A stretch of 64,000 nucleotides of DNA, taken from Allomyces macrogynus ATCC 38327. Lineage: Eukaryota; Blastocladiomycota; Blastocladiomycetes; Blastocladiales; Blastocladiaceae. Shown one piece after another: positions 33,969 to 44,994 of this stretch; within the stretch, counting starts at the first letter, position 1; each line of letters begins with the position of its first letter. A program made the translations under genes and the position numbers. The notes under the pieces are model-generated. The model worked only from the letters and a program-made list of their open reading frames with translations, made no database searches and was not told the origin of the DNA. The DNA lies in contig GG745356.1 in NCBI GenBank assembly GCA_000151295.1, forward strand, positions 193,334 through 257,333, written 5' to 3'.

Positions 33969-35732
33969 CTACGCACAGAAATCAAACACCACGACGCGCG
34001 ACGCCAACCCACACACGACCTGATCTTTCCCACAATGCACCCACACTGGATCATCTCCAGCATCCACGCGCAACCGCGCGACACATGCATCGCCACGCAC
34101 GCGCAGAACCTCGCGCGTCTCCACCGCGCGTCGAAATGGCACGCGGCGCCAATCCGCTTCAGCGTCCTCATCATCCGAAACTTCCTCCTCGACGTACTCG
34201 GTGCGCGTCGTGCTCTTGGTCAACGGCGTCGTATTGCGCAAATGTAATATCGCGAATCCCGTAGAACCAGAACTCGTGCGCCGCACCGGGGCCGCCAGCG
34301 GGTCCGGCGGCCGGTGGAACAGCCAGGTGTTTTCATTTTCCGGTCCCGGCCCGGCAATCATCCTCGGCGGCGTCCCCAGCGTATTGCCCGTCGCAATCCA
34401 CGGCTCGAGCTGCCAAACGCGCACTGACATGTCCCGCGACAGTGTCGCGAGCCGTCCACTCGCCTGCACGGCCACGGCAACCACGGGGGCCGTGTGGCCA
34501 ATCAAATTCGTGAGAAACACGAGCTGGTCCGTTCTCTTGTCGTCTGGGAGTAGTGCGAATACCGACACCGAGTGGTCGCTGTGCGTGCCGACAATGTATG
34601 GCGCCGAGACGGATAGGTGGACAATGCTCGCGTGTAATTGCGGCGCTCGCGTCGTGACTGGTAGGTGCGTGAACGGCGTCATGAGCGCGGCGCGCTCTTT
34701 TGGGATGAGTAGAGCCGTGGAGGATGCGGCGCGACCGTCGGCGATGGGTATCATGAATTGCTGCACTTGCAGCTCGTGCTGCGCCGGTGACGTTGGTGGA
34801 GAGTACAAGGAGCGTGGGAACGCGACAGAAACGACGAGCCGGCCGCTGTCGTCGAGGTGCGCGGCAAGAGCGAGCGTGGCCACGTTCGGGAAACCGTAGA
34901 ATCGGTCCAGGACCTTGGCCGAATCGACGTGGATTAGGGCCAAGGAAACGGAGGCGGTGGTCTTGACGAGCAGCGCACAGATGCTGGAAACATAGACGGC
35001 CGAGAGGACCGTTGCGCTGCGCTGGGTCGAGAGAGGGTTCAATGTGGTCGTAGTAACCGAAATGGATGGAGCGAGGTCGACCACATGCAGGTGCTTCGAA
35101 GTGAAGGCGAGGACGCGGGTGGATGGTCCAGATGTCGTGGAATCAGGGACCAATGCCAGGACAGGCTCCGGTTTAGACAAATCAATCGTCTGCTTGGTGG
35201 ATGGTGCGGACGACCGGAGCGAGTAGACATCGATCTTGCCCATGGTACCTGGGGGAACGTGAAAAACCGTTTGGCCAACGAGCAAGTACTTGAGGGTGTC
35301 CGTCGCCACCGCATCTGGTGCAACGTGACTGCCCGGCGCGATCCGTCGTCGTTTCTTTGGCCGCTCCTCTTCCGGCACCTGCGCAGGTGCCGAATCCAAG
35401 ACCAGTTGCATCTTTCTTGCCCGACCCAATGCCCAATTCGACTGCACGCGATACAACTCGCGCCAATTATCCCGTCGGTTCGAGAGTCGAGCGCGAGATG
35501 AGAAAATGGGAGCATCGACGAGCGGAGCCGTAAAGTGTCGGAAAAACAAGTCTTTCCAAATAGCGTTGCTGCGTGCGATGCTGCAGAAATGGCGGCAGGT
35601 GCGCATAGTACGAGCCAAGTCGGGCGGGCCAAGATGGTGAAAAATGAGCGTCACGACTTCGTCGCTCAGCCGGAGGAAGCCGCTGGTGCCCGCGTGAGCG
35701 GTTCGTGGTTGCTCGCTCATGGTGGGGAACAT
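33969..35732 (-). CDS. F-box protein with WD40-like beta-propeller
   Basis: A single exon of 587 residues. The F-box is at residues about 16-62: FLRLSDEVVTLIFHHLGPPD followed by ARTMRTCRHFCSIARSNAIW. A basic patch KKRRR near residue 126 could be a nuclear signal. The rest alternates beta-strand segments (VFHVPPGTMGKIDVYSLRSS, VVDLAPSISVTTTTLN). One good WD40-type blade is GHTAPVVAVAVQASGRLATL followed by SRDMSVRVWQLEP. An acidic stretch (EYVEEEVSDDEDAEADW) comes before the C-terminal strands. Family role: F-box proteins bind Skp1 in SCF ubiquitin ligases while the propeller recruits substrate. The general class is clear; the orthologue is not. It is divergent from the SDR gene with 242 nt between starts. 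Confidence 0.82.
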   Translation of the reverse strand: MFPTMSEQPRTAHAGTSGFLRLSDEVVTLIFHHLGPPDLARTMRTCRHFCSIARSNAIWKDLFFRHFTAPLVDAPIFSSRARLSNRRDNWRELYRVQSNWALGRARKMQLVLDSAPAQVPEEERPKKRRRIAPGSHVAPDAVATDTLKYLLVGQTVFHVPPGTMGKIDVYSLRSSAPSTKQTIDLSKPEPVLALVPDSTTSGPSTRVLAFTSKHLHVVDLAPSISVTTTTLNPLSTQRSATVLSAVYVSSICALLVKTTASVSLALIHVDSAKVLDRFYGFPNVATLALAAHLDDSGRLVVSVAFPRSLYSPPTSPAQHELQVQQFMIPIADGRAASSTALLIPKERAALMTPFTHLPVTTRAPQLHASIVHLSVSAPYIVGTHSDHSVSVFALLPDDKRTDQLVFLTNLIGHTAPVVAVAVQASGRLATLSRDMSVRVWQLEPWIATGNTLGTPPRMIAGPGPENENTWLFHRPPDPLAAPVRRTSSGSTGFAILHLRNTTPLTKSTTRTEYVEEEVSDDEDAEADWRRVPFRRAVETREVLRVRGDACVARLRVDAGDDPVWVHCGKDQVVCGLASRVVVFDFCA

Positions 35733-35974
35733 TGCGGTGAGCTCGAGCTGGGCAGGAATGATGGTTGATACGTCTGTCCTTCACTTGGCACTTCAGTTGC
35801 CGAAAGACTTAAATGATTTGATGCTCTGATGCTCGATGGTTGGCGATGCGACGCGGTCACGTCTCGCTGACAGTCATGGCATGGATATCCCACCGCAAAC
35901 TTGCAGCAGCACGATCACAATTATATTCTCGCAGTCCCCTGTTACCACCACCTTCACGCGCAACCAATCCAAGA
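35733..35974. promoter_or_regulatory. Divergent promoter region, F-box gene / SDR gene
   Basis: 242 nt between two outward start codons. AT-richer than the genes, with CACGATCACAATTATATTCTC upstream of the SDR gene. No specific site is claimed. Confidence 0.5.
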
Positions 35975-36829
35975 ATGACCTCAGCACATCCAGTCGTGAT
36001 TGTCACGGGCGCGTCGCGCGGCTACGGCGCCGCGATCGTGCGCGAGCTGTTTACCATCAACAAGCAAGTGCGTGTCGTGGGCGTGGCCCGGTCCGAGCAC
36101 CTCCTGCGCACCCTGCAACACGCGCTGCCAGCGGGCCAATTTGAATTCGTGGTCGGCGACCTCGTCGACGAAAAGGTCGCGCAGCAAGTCGTCGATACGA
36201 CCGTGGCCAAGTACGGCCGGATCGATGGCGTCGTGTTCAACGCTGGGTGCGCGTTATTGCTTTTCCGTTCCGATCTTTCAAGATATTAACGCGTCTGACA
36301 TTGTTCGCGACAATCTAGCGTCCTGGAGCCCATGGGCCCCGCCGCCGACATCCCGCTCGCTGGCGTCAAGCACCTGTTCGACGTGAACCTCTTCTCGGTC
36401 CTGCGCCTGACGCAGCTCACGCTGCCGCACCTGCGCGCGTTCAAGGGCCGCGCCATCTACGTCTCGTCGGGCGCCGCGACCAACGCCTACCACGGCTGGG
36501 TCGCGTACAACATGTCGAAAGCCGCGCTCAACATGCTTGCGGCCAATGTCGGTGCCGAGGAACCCGACGTGACGGCCGTTTCCGTGCGTCCGGGCGTGCT
36601 TGACACGGACATGCAGGCGCACATTCGCGCCGAGGGCGGCAGCAAGCTGCCCAAGGACATGCACGACTACTTCCTGAAGCGGCACGACGAAGGCTCGCTG
36701 ATCCCGCCGGAAGTGTCGGGCCATGTCGTGGCGCAACTCGCGCTCAAGGCGCCCAAGGATCTGTCGGGGCAGTTTTTGGATTGGCAGGCGGATGTCCTGG
36801 CCGAGTTTCAAAAGCACCCGACCGCGTAG
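35975..36829 (+). CDS. Short-chain dehydrogenase/reductase, Irc24/YIR035C-like
   Basis: Exons are 35975-36246 and 36319-36829, 260 residues, with a 72-nt intron (GTGCGC...AATCTAG). Cofactor motif TGASRGYG is at 11-18, NAG at about 89-91, and the catalytic Ser-Tyr-Lys set is VSSGA (Ser140/141), Tyr154 and Lys158 in YNMSK. The block GVLEPMGPAAD after NAG, SVRPGVLDTDMQAHIRAEGG and the ending LSGQFLDWQADVLAEF closely follow the yeast Irc24/YIR036C benzil-reductase and sepiapterin-reductase-like group. Expected activity is NADPH-dependent reduction of a carbonyl compound in the cytosol; the natural substrate is unknown. The ATG at 35975 places the cofactor motif at the usual distance. Identification to this SDR subgroup is good. 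Confidence 0.92.
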
Positions 36830-36879
36830 AGAATTTGTGGATTTGCAAAACAGAGATTTTGGCACCAATCGATAATTAT

Positions 36880-38110
36880 TTACATTTGCGATCCCGGCAC
36901 CTCGAGAATCCCACTCGACACGGGGTCGCGCTCCTCGCGCGCCTCCCGCACCAGTTCCGCCACGACACACGCCGTCTCGTAGGCCCCATACGCGCCGAGA
37001 CACAAGGACCCAACCGTGGCAACGCCCGCCACACCCGCGGCCGCACCCGCCGCGACGCGAGCGGCCGTACCCGTGACCAACCGGGTGGCGAGGTATGCGG
37101 CCGCACAGCGCTGCATTCCCACGGCCACCGACCGAGCCACGGCGGCCGTGACGGGCGCGACGAGCCCGCCGATTGCGAGTGTGGATGGTGCGGGTAGCCA
37201 GGATTCGGTGACAGGGGAAAGTGGGGGCAATCGCGCGACGAGGGCTGGGAGGTCGTTGGATGGGGAGAGGAGAAGATTTGACGATGACGATGATGATGGC
37301 GGCGGGTCGTGCGCGACAACGCATATGTGGTCGGCCGGGAAGGTCCCTGTCGCGGGTGGTCAGTTTTGGTCGTGTTGTGGTGTGCTCGAAAAAGTAGTGA
37401 AATTGCAACGTACTCCCCGTCAATCCCTCGACCAGCTGCACCCGATCATCCTCAAACTCGAGCAGGTCATGCGCGAGTCCCGTCGCGCGATTCAGCACAA
37501 ACCCCAGTCCATTCTCCACCCCTTGGAAGCGTGCCGCCAAATCATCCACCATGGCGCGCACCGCCCGCACTGTACTCTTGGCAACCAATTTCGGTTCCGG
37601 CCGTTTGACCATGGCCCGCGTCACCGAATCAAACTTTTGCGTGATCAATGTTGCGTCGTCGACGAGCTCCACGACCAGAATCACGCGCACGGGCCCATCA
37701 AGTTCGGCGAGCGCCGCATCGAGCACTAACTTGTACCGGTCCACGTCTGGGTCGAATCGTGACAGGCCGGGCACGTCCGCGTACACCATGCCGCGGACAG
37801 TGCGCGTGCGGTGCGCCGGTGTCGGTGCCGACACGCCGGTCGGGAATGCTCGTTGACCGACGAGGCCGTTGAGGACCGTCGACGTGCCAGCACCGCGCGG
37901 GCCGAGGGCGAGGAGAGGGACGGGCACCGCACGCGGCGGGAGAGGGGGCGGTAAGAGCGGCGCCGCTGACGTATCTTTCGTCGTTGAATCGGAGCTAGGC
38001 GCATCGAGCTTGGTGTCGGTGCTTGACTTGTCCGAGGCGGGCGCTTCCGCATGCATCGTGGTCAGGTCGGCGGCAGAGTCGGTCTTGCTGGGTGGAGTGG
38101 CGCCGGTCAT
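36880..38110 (-). CDS. GTPase-like protein with degenerate P-loop and hydrophobic Ala/Gly C-terminus
   Basis: Exons are 37414-38110 and 36880-37346, 387 residues, 67-nt intron (GTACGT...CGACAG). After a disordered Thr/Ser/Pro leader comes LLALGPRGAGTSTVLNGLVG, which aligns with a P-loop (GxxxxGKS/T) at 70-77 but has Thr in place of the invariant Lys. A switch-II-like ADVPGLSRFD (DxxG at 112-115) and strand VRVILVVELVDD follow. No clear NKxD is seen. The second exon encodes a long Ala/Gly/Val segment (about 280-365; TLAIGGLVAPVTAAVARSVA, VAAGAAAGVAGVATVGSLCL), likely membrane-associated. Overall layout recalls small membrane-linked GTPases (AIG1/IRG type), but the missing Lys argues against ordinary nucleotide hydrolysis. 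Start chosen at ATG 38110; the frame stays open upstream without conserved content. Confidence 0.7.
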
Positions 38111-38559
38111 GGTGAGCGAGCGGATCGTGGAGCAAGAGGACGAGTGCCGGCAGTAAGAAATGTTAGAGGGGACGGTGCGGAGCAGAAGGCAGTGGCGCGG
38201 TGGTCCAAACGAGCTGCGGCAAGAGCGTGTCTGCTGCAAACTCATGCAGCGAGTGACGTGGACGACACGACTAGAAACGCTGGTAGCCACGCGACCAACA
38301 GCAACCAACATTCCGGCAGCAGCGCGGCGACGAAACGGGATCGTCGCAAGTGACTTGGAGTACAGACAGTGGGACGCTGCGCCCGCAGTATATTTGCCAG
38401 TGATCTCGTTCCTCTCGTTCACACTCTCCAGCAAGAGCCCCTCGTCCTGCTAGTCCTTTGCACCAATCAACTACCAACGCGTCCAAAAGGGGCGTCCGCT
38501 GCCAAAGTCACGAACCAGCTTTCCGCAGCAGAGAAATTCACTAAGCAGGAACGGCAACA
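38111..38559. promoter_or_regulatory. Divergent intergenic region
   Basis: 449 nt between outward-facing genes (GTPase-like and 38560-39576). It must contain both promoters. No specific element is identified. Confidence 0.45.
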
Positions 38560-39576
38560 ATGGAAGAAGGAAACCACAACACGGCCCACCCATTACCTGC
38601 CGCGACGATACACGAGGAGCACAAGCCAGAGTGCCAATGCGCTACCATTCCTGTTCCAATCGCGACGCATGATGATCGCTCTGTGAGTCCACAATCGCTG
38701 CCTGCAGCCCAAAGCACCACCGAGGGCACGAACCAGGGTTTCCGCCCTCCCTCCACGCTTTGGTGGCAGCCGATCGCTAAAACCAACAGTTCGGCGGATG
38801 TCATGAAGGTTAACGCGCTCCTGACTCAAATCAAAGCGTCACTCAAGGACCTCATTGAGGCCGCGCTTCCGCGCTGTTCCGAAGAACGTGCACGGATAAT
38901 GACCAAGGCCAAGCAATTGACGCTCTTCAGCGATTTTCAAGCGACCGTCAGCGCAGCGTATCTCAATGGCAGTCTTGAAACGTCGGTGCTGAGCCTGATG
39001 GATCAAGCGCTACGTACGGAACATTTACGCGCGTACATTGCCTCGAATGTAATGTGGGCCGCTTGCGATGCTGGCGAGATGGTTGCTGGCCAAAAAGGGC
39101 TCCCTGACACGATCAGCCAAGAGAGCCTCATCGATGAAATGTGCCGACGCATGCTCACCGAATTCAAGAATTTGGATTTGTCCCTGCCGGAAAATGGTAA
39201 CGATAAGCTGAAGCAAGACGTTGCTCAGCCGCTTGTTGCTGCGTTTGATCACGTCAAGGCCATGAATTCAGACTGGCGCTTCGAGTTTTACAGCCATGGG
39301 CATCCGTTTGATCCGGTTCTGATGATGTCCCCACCTCGTGAGCTCGAGTGGCATGTTGACTTGGACGAGCATCCTGACGGCCTGCTTCTCCACGTGTCGG
39401 ATCAGGAGGTTGTCGTTTTCACTGCATTCCCGGGTATCCCCATGGCGTTTGGTATGGCCGAGACGGTCGTGCATCGTGCCGAAGTTGTCACGCTCGTGCT
39501 TCCCATGGCTGTTCACTGTTTCAAAGAGAAAGTGGGCAAACCAGAGCCTGAATCAGGCCTGGGTTGGTTCCCGTAA
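38560..39576 (+). CDS. Uncharacterised protein, intact member of a duplicated local family (A)
   Basis: An intronless ORF of 338 residues from ATG 38560. The first 75 residues are His/Gln/Pro-rich and disordered. The rest looks like a folded helical domain (VNALLTQIKASLKDLIEAAL, TEHLRAYIASNVMWAACDAG) followed by a C-terminal beta-rich part (PPRELEWHVDLDEHPDGLLL, VVVFTAFPGIPMAFGMAETV, HRAEVVTLVLPMAVH). The latter has close matches in two reading frames at 59208-59420, where a related sequence is broken. Codon use is less GC-skewed than in the housekeeping genes. No catalytic motif or localisation signal is evident and I do not recognise the family. Confidence 0.7.
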   Translation: MEEGNHNTAHPLPAATIHEEHKPECQCATIPVPIATHDDRSVSPQSLPAAQSTTEGTNQGFRPPSTLWWQPIAKTNSSADVMKVNALLTQIKASLKDLIEAALPRCSEERARIMTKAKQLTLFSDFQATVSAAYLNGSLETSVLSLMDQALRTEHLRAYIASNVMWAACDAGEMVAGQKGLPDTISQESLIDEMCRRMLTEFKNLDLSLPENGNDKLKQDVAQPLVAAFDHVKAMNSDWRFEFYSHGHPFDPVLMMSPPRELEWHVDLDEHPDGLLLHVSDQEVVVFTAFPGIPMAFGMAETVVHRAEVVTLVLPMAVHCFKEKVGKPEPESGLGWFP

Positions 39577-40736
39577 CAGGCAATCGAGGCATTGGAATAC
39601 TTCACACCAACTTGGCCAGTGCGAAGCAATGTGAAATGCAGTCGGTCCGTCATCATGACATCTCCATTCGTTTTCGAGATTGGTGACATGTCATTTGTCT
39701 GACCTCTTGACGTCCTGCACAGGAGCGTGCTTGACCGCCCTCTCCTGGAGATGGAGATTGGCCGCCATCATTTTGTACCAGCAGAACAAGCGTCAATGAT
39801 GAGCACAAATTGTATTTGTCGTTGGTGAGTGGTCTCGTTTCCTTGTCTCATCATGTTTCACGTTCAATTAACAGTGTTTCGCTTTCTCGCCATCAATATC
39901 GGCGTGCCACAAGGATGACGCCTTGAAATCGGTCAATACTCTGATAGTTATGCCATTGAACCAAGACTCCCTCATTTGGAAACGGAACAAATAACAGTCG
40001 CTTCTAACGCAAGCGTATCCACGCGTAAAATCATGGTTTCAAAAGTTTGAGTTTGTTTCCGAATCATATCTGGAGCCACGTCCAACCAAAGAAATTGAGT
40101 CACCTTGTCCTCAGGCCCAATCCTCCATTGCCAAGCACGCCCGTGATGGTGCATTTGATCAGATAGTGCGTAGATTCTTGGATCACCCACTTAACTTAAC
40201 ACCGAGAATGATGGATCCAGCAGCGGAAATGAGGCCATTATCTCTCAAGCATCACTTGGCAAAATATGTGTGCATCTGTTTGTGTCCCCAGCGCGCCATC
40301 ATGTTAAGTCAGGGGTAGATGCCAATTTTATCCATCTCGGTGATGGCGTAAATGATAAACCGGTGGATAAAAATGGGCCATGGCTGCCCTGGCAGCATGG
40401 CTGGGGCACATGATGATTGAGGGTGTTGGTGGCGCTGGACTCAACAATGAACGTGGTTGCAGGATCTCGCCCAGGCTGTACGCACGGACATCGCCAGAGG
40501 AGAAGGTAGTTTGAAATGACGCCAAGCATGCCGTAATCGCTTAGAAACGTGGAAATAGCCGAACGGCTTGCTTTTCGGCTGCTTTGAGCGTTCTCGACCA
40601 CAATTTGGCGACAGGCGAGTCTAGCAACGCTCAGCAACGCTTATAGCAAGAAACCAAGGCCAATGGAGTTTTTGAACACTCCGCGCAATGTACCAGTGGA
40701 CGAGGGCGGCGACCACAGTGGACGCCGCAAAAGACA
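39577..40736. other. Intergenic, AT-richer, no gene seen
   Basis: About 1.2 kb with only short ORFs on both strands, separating the two halves (A and B) of what may have been one gene in the related 58-60 kb copy. Confidence 0.45.
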
Positions 40737-41240
40737 TTGGTTCCGCACCACCTGCGCTGTTTTTATGACGACCTGGGTGATGTCGTGCAACGCGGCAGCG
40801 AGTCCTTGTGTCGCGCTGATACAGTGCTTTTCCAGAACGATCATTCCCGGACGTTGCGTGCAAATATGCGTGAGGAGCTGGTGCGTGCACAGGATTCAGT
40901 TTGCAGAGCACTGGACAACGCTCTCATCGTAAATATCAACACTGCAGTGACGCGGAATGATGTTGCACCAGGCTTTCCCTTCAAGCTGCAGCAGCAGCGG
41001 CACAACATCGAAACGGAAGTGCGAGAACTCAAAGTGTTGAATGCATTTTCGGCTGAGCTGCACGTGTTTTGGATGCCCAAAGAATCAGACGCCTTGGCAA
41101 GCACGCAGGAGGCGTTCGCAGCGTCGTTCGCAATCCGTCGCGATCGGGACGACTTGCGGCAGACCACGATGCTGAAATACATATTTTACGTTGGCAACGC
41201 CGTCATCGAGGGCGTGGGCAAGTGTTGGCTGGACTGTTAA
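40737..41240 (+). CDS. Possible gene fragment, local family (B)
   Basis: An open frame of 168 codons ending at 41240, without a convincing ATG at its start; a different frame has an ATG at 40663 (MEFLNTPRNVPVDEGGDHSG) and may supply a first exon. The protein looks real in composition: helical with charged and hydrophobic alternation (RANMREELVRAQDSVCRALD, QQQRHNIETEVRELKVLNAF) and a segment FWMPKESDALASTQEAFAAS. The last has a plausible counterpart at 59545-59934 (LVMPRAGDACAGQFACLAHD). The family is unknown. Could be the 3' exon of 38560-39576, a separate small gene, or a decaying fragment. Confidence 0.4.
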   Translation: MVPHHLRCFYDDLGDVVQRGSESLCRADTVLFQNDHSRTLRANMREELVRAQDSVCRALDNALIVNINTAVTRNDVAPGFPFKLQQQRHNIETEVRELKVLNAFSAELHVFWMPKESDALASTQEAFAASFAIRRDRDDLRQTTMLKYIFYVGNAVIEGVGKCWLDC

Positions 41241-41994
41241 GCATGGCAGTCATGTACTCTTGAGCGCGGTTTGTTGTCAGGTCAGACCAGACCACAACAG
41301 GCCATGCAGCCATAGAAAGTACGACAGCAAGTTGTCATGAATCCGGTCTGACAACAGCAAAGGCTTTGAGCCTGAAGTATCGAAGAAAGCACGACCAGAA
41401 ATTGGGTTCTTTGTTCCAAGTTGTGCGTTACTTGGCTGAACCTGTTCATCGAGGCGGTGGGAGCGAAGCAAGGGCAGCATGAACCCGTGGCACGAGGATG
41501 AGCAGGGTCGTCCACGTTTGGTCGCAGCGACGAGTGCGTTTTGCAGCAGGAAACCAACAGAAACATCAGCGGCGAGACTGACCGGTGCAATGCGTAAGCG
41601 GAGACGATGACGACCAGCAGGCAGCCAAGCCATCCAGGCCAGGCATGCGATCGGTCGATGTTGGTTCGTTTGAACAGGGCTTCAACCAACCACGACAGCG
41701 CAAGAATGCGCAAGACATGACCAGCAAAGCTGCGCATCCGTCGGTCGAGCATCCGTTCTCTCTTTCTCCCTCTCCCAACAACCCTTCATCCGTCCTCATC
41801 CTTCCTCGACAACGTCGCCATCAAAGACGGTTGCTCGTACTCTCTGCACTCACATCGACTTGACGCACAACGCCCATTTCGACAAGTCTTCAAGTGTGTG
41901 CCTCAAGTGTCGCAAGCGTTGCCGCCACTTTTCCTTTCCCACCCAACCCAACCCACAAAGCAACCAGCATCCATTGTCCAGTTTGCCTGCCAAC
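41241..41994. other. Intergenic, no gene seen
   Basis: About 750 nt upstream of the rightward gene at 41995. A leftward Cys/Leu-rich ORF at 41282-41752 has no motif or supporting feature and is probably chance. The CT- and CA-rich stretch from 41740 to 41990 is likely promoter and leader of the next gene. Confidence 0.45.
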
Positions 41995-43647
41995 ATGACC
42001 CCATCCACGCCGAGTACGACCCACACGACCAACACCGACCGTGCGCTCATCACCATTGGGTTCGTGCGCGCGGTGCTCGCTGCCGTGGCCATGCAAGTGC
42101 GTGTGAACCCCGAGTTCTGCGCCCGCATCAACATGAGCATGTCCGACGAGGCACTGCAGCAGCAAGTGCAGCCTATCTTGGACGCCATTCTCTCGCACTG
42201 CTCCGTGCGCATCTTTACGCCGCAAGTCGTGAACCGCACCGTCTCCACCACGTCGGTAGGCATGCGGGTGCGGTCGATTGCCACGCTCGTCACTCGCTAT
42301 GCCGCACCCGATGGTAAAGCCGCGGCCGGCGACTTGCTCTCGCGCCGCGACTCGCCGCAGTACCAGCTCGTCAGCGTCGCCGTCCTCAACCTCATCAAGT
42401 GCGTTTCTTTTTTATCTTGCTTATTTCCGAGTGTTTGTGACATGACGCAATGTATTGTCGGGCGGGAAATGTGTTTGCCGCGGCCGGTGTATGCCGCGAC
42501 TAACCAACCTGTCGCTGCCTCGTCTCGTCCCGTCTTATGTGTGTCCGCAGGCAAATCCATGCCGGCACGATCCCGCCGACGCAGCGCACCGAGTTTGTGT
42601 CGGCCAAGACGGGCCTCCCCATCAACCTCGAGGCGCCGTTTGTCCGTGGGCAGGGCGACGAGGCGCACATGATTTTGCGCAACCAGGCCGCAATCTCGGT
42701 CCGCACTTTCTCCTTCGTCAATCGTCGAACAAAGATCTTGGACAACCAAAACTGATTCGACTTGTGTCTCGTCCATTTAGGATTTCATTGCTTCGCTGGG
42801 TGAGCCCGTGAGGCCGCCGGCGGTGGCCCGTGCCGACGCTAACGCCCTGCCGCGGCAGCCCTCGGGCGAGTCGACGCCCGAGCACCATGATACCGAGCCC
42901 GCTGCTGAGCACGACGAGCTCGCCGACCACACGGTCGACGCGACGGGCAACGCGCACGCCAGTACCAACATCTCCACCATCAAGACCCCTTCCTCGCTGA
43001 CGCTTGTCGCTCCCTCGCCTGCCCCGGCAGGGATGACGCCCGCTCCCGCGGCATCGGGCTCGTCGGTCGTTCCCGCACCCATCATCCCTACCCCCATCAT
43101 CCCCGCGTCCGTCGTCCCCTCGCTCTCTCCGGCCGTCGCCACGCCCACACCCCGCACCGGCGCGTACGCCGGCCGGGGCCGCCGCGGCGGTGCGCGCGTC
43201 TCCGGGGGGCAACCGCGCACAACGCGATCCAAGACACGCACGTCGGCCGATTATGCGGCGGCGACAGCGGACGCGAGTCCCGCGCCGGTCGCTGCGCCGC
43301 CGCAGTACGACCATACACCCGTGCGCACGAGACAGAAGCGCACGTCGCCGTCCCCCGCGACGGCGCCGGCGGCCACCAAAATGCGGCGTGTCGAGTCGCA
43401 GACGACGCTGATCCAGGAAGAGACGGAATCGTCGGCGGACCAGTCCCGGCTCGCGCGGGTGTTGATTGTCGCGCCGTACCGTGTTGCCGCGGCGCGGGCG
43501 ACGGCGCACATGGACCGCAACAAGCAGGACGAGGCGCTCGTGTATGCCGAGTGTGCGGTCGCACAGCAGATGTCGGTCGAGGAGTTTGTGGCGGCGTTGC
43601 CGGCGTTGATTCGGAGCCCGACCGAGAGCTTGGTCAACGGCAAGTAA
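41995..43647 (+). CDS. Conserved-looking protein of unknown function with basic disordered tail
   Basis: Exons are 41995-42398, 42551-42716 and 42781-43647, 478 residues. Intron 1 is 152 nt (GTGCGT...CCGCAG); intron 2 is 64 nt with a weak donor (GTCAAT) but a good acceptor and correct phase. Residues 1-190 look globular: ALITIGFVRAVLAAVAMQVR, SPQYQLVSVAVLNLIKQIHA, HMILRNQAAISVRTFSFDFI. Residues about 200-400 are Pro/Ala/Ser/Thr-rich with GRGRRGGARVSGGQPR, an RGG-like basic patch. The C-terminus is folded again (ARVLIVAPYRVAAARATAHM, SVEEFVAALPALI). I do not recognise either domain. A nucleic-acid-related role is possible from the RGG-like patch only. Confidence 0.65.
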
Positions 43648-44994
43648 ATGGGAACGAGGGTGGAGGAGAAGTTAAAGGAACTGCCGTTTTGGTAACGCGA
43701 TTGGAGACAGGGCTGGTGAGCGTGCGGGCATGATGCTCCACATTGTTGTTTTTGCAAGCCGTGATGTTTGGTGTTGGTGTTGATGTTTTCATCTCATCAT
43801 GAACGAAGTTTTATCCCTCCACTGCGCGTCACACCATTATGCCGTCCTCGAGCGACGCTTCCTGTATCCACAGAGTTTGACGGCAGCTCCAATCTTGGAC
43901 GGGACGACCTCGTCCGATACTCGACCAAATGTTGCGGACCAGACCTCACACCAACCCGTCTGATGCTTCCGTGAACACGAACTGATCCCAAATACTGAGT
44001 TCTGTGGCCTGTGCGTGCACCGAACACGATGATTATGATGGCGCATCGCGCGTCGTGCAAGGGACCTTTTGATGCGGAAAGAATTCAACTCTCCGTCCTC
44101 TCTGATCTAAATATCGGCGCGCCTGCATGCCCGCTGCTGATGCACTCTGTCGTACTGTTCATGGTGCCGGACTTCGGCAATGCGCATCGTACCCGCGTGC
44201 TCGGCACAGAAATCATTACAGCGGTGCATCAGATGAACTTTTACGATCAACCCTATTCATACGCTTCACGGTCTTTGAACATGCCATCGACTTTGACGCG
44301 CGCCCCAAAAGCGACAACATCGTTTGCTGAAGCCTTTCCGAGCAACAGCCAACCTTTGTGGTACGAAAAATGCGCGACGTTGTGACGTTGTTGACCATGG
44401 CACGACTTGACATGGGTGCGCGACAATGGCTCGAGCAATTTACTTCCCATCACCGTAGCCGACGGTCGGGCCAACGCTGCCAACGTCAAGAACGGATGCG
44501 GACCAAGGCTCGCCAGTGATGTGACTGTTGTTACTACACCCGCGAACACTTGTGGGCATCCGCACGGCAGGTCGAACTTGTGGGCATCCGCACGGCAGGT
44601 CGAACAAAAAGTTGACTCGCAAAGCTCCTGGAATGGACCTGGTCTTGGGTGATGCTGCGCTCGCTGATGGAAGCATGAAGCATGGGAGCAACAGTCGGGG
44701 ACCTTCGCGATATTCGTTGGTATCGGGCGCGCTGTTGAGAAACACGACGCTGGCTCATGGATCATGCGTGGGCGTACCAACTGCTGGGAAAGAACGCGTT
44801 GTGACATACCGGTTGGTGCCAGGCGGTTTCGGATGCGCTCATAAATCGCTGGTTGGTTTGGCACAAAAGACGCGTTGTGGGATAAGACTTCATTTATAAT
44901 TTCGAGACAAACACGAGATCAAAAAACAACAAACCCGTCCAACGCAACCCTACTCCAACCAACCCAACGACCTCCCGACGACCGACCACATCGC
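43648..44994. other. Intergenic, lower GC, short tandem repeat
   Basis: About 1.3 kb between convergent genes. A rightward ORF at 44011-44385 (MVPDFGNAHRTRVLGTEIIT inside) has no recognised relative. The 28-bp tandem duplication at 44548-44603 lies here. The last 150 nt belong to the 3' end of the SNF2 transcript. Confidence 0.45.
44548..44603. repeat. Tandem 28-bp duplication
   Basis: Two perfect adjacent copies of a 28-bp unit containing TGTGGGCATCCGCACGGCAG. Only two copies and no spacers. Confidence 0.9.

Noticed and set aside
36278..38434. 718-codon ORF as a single unspliced protein
   Set aside because: Its second half is antisense to the SDR gene; a spliced form using GTACGT at 37413 gives a coherent 387-residue protein instead.
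44548..44603. Possible CRISPR-like repeats
   Set aside because: Only two adjacent copies with no spacer, in a eukaryotic genome.
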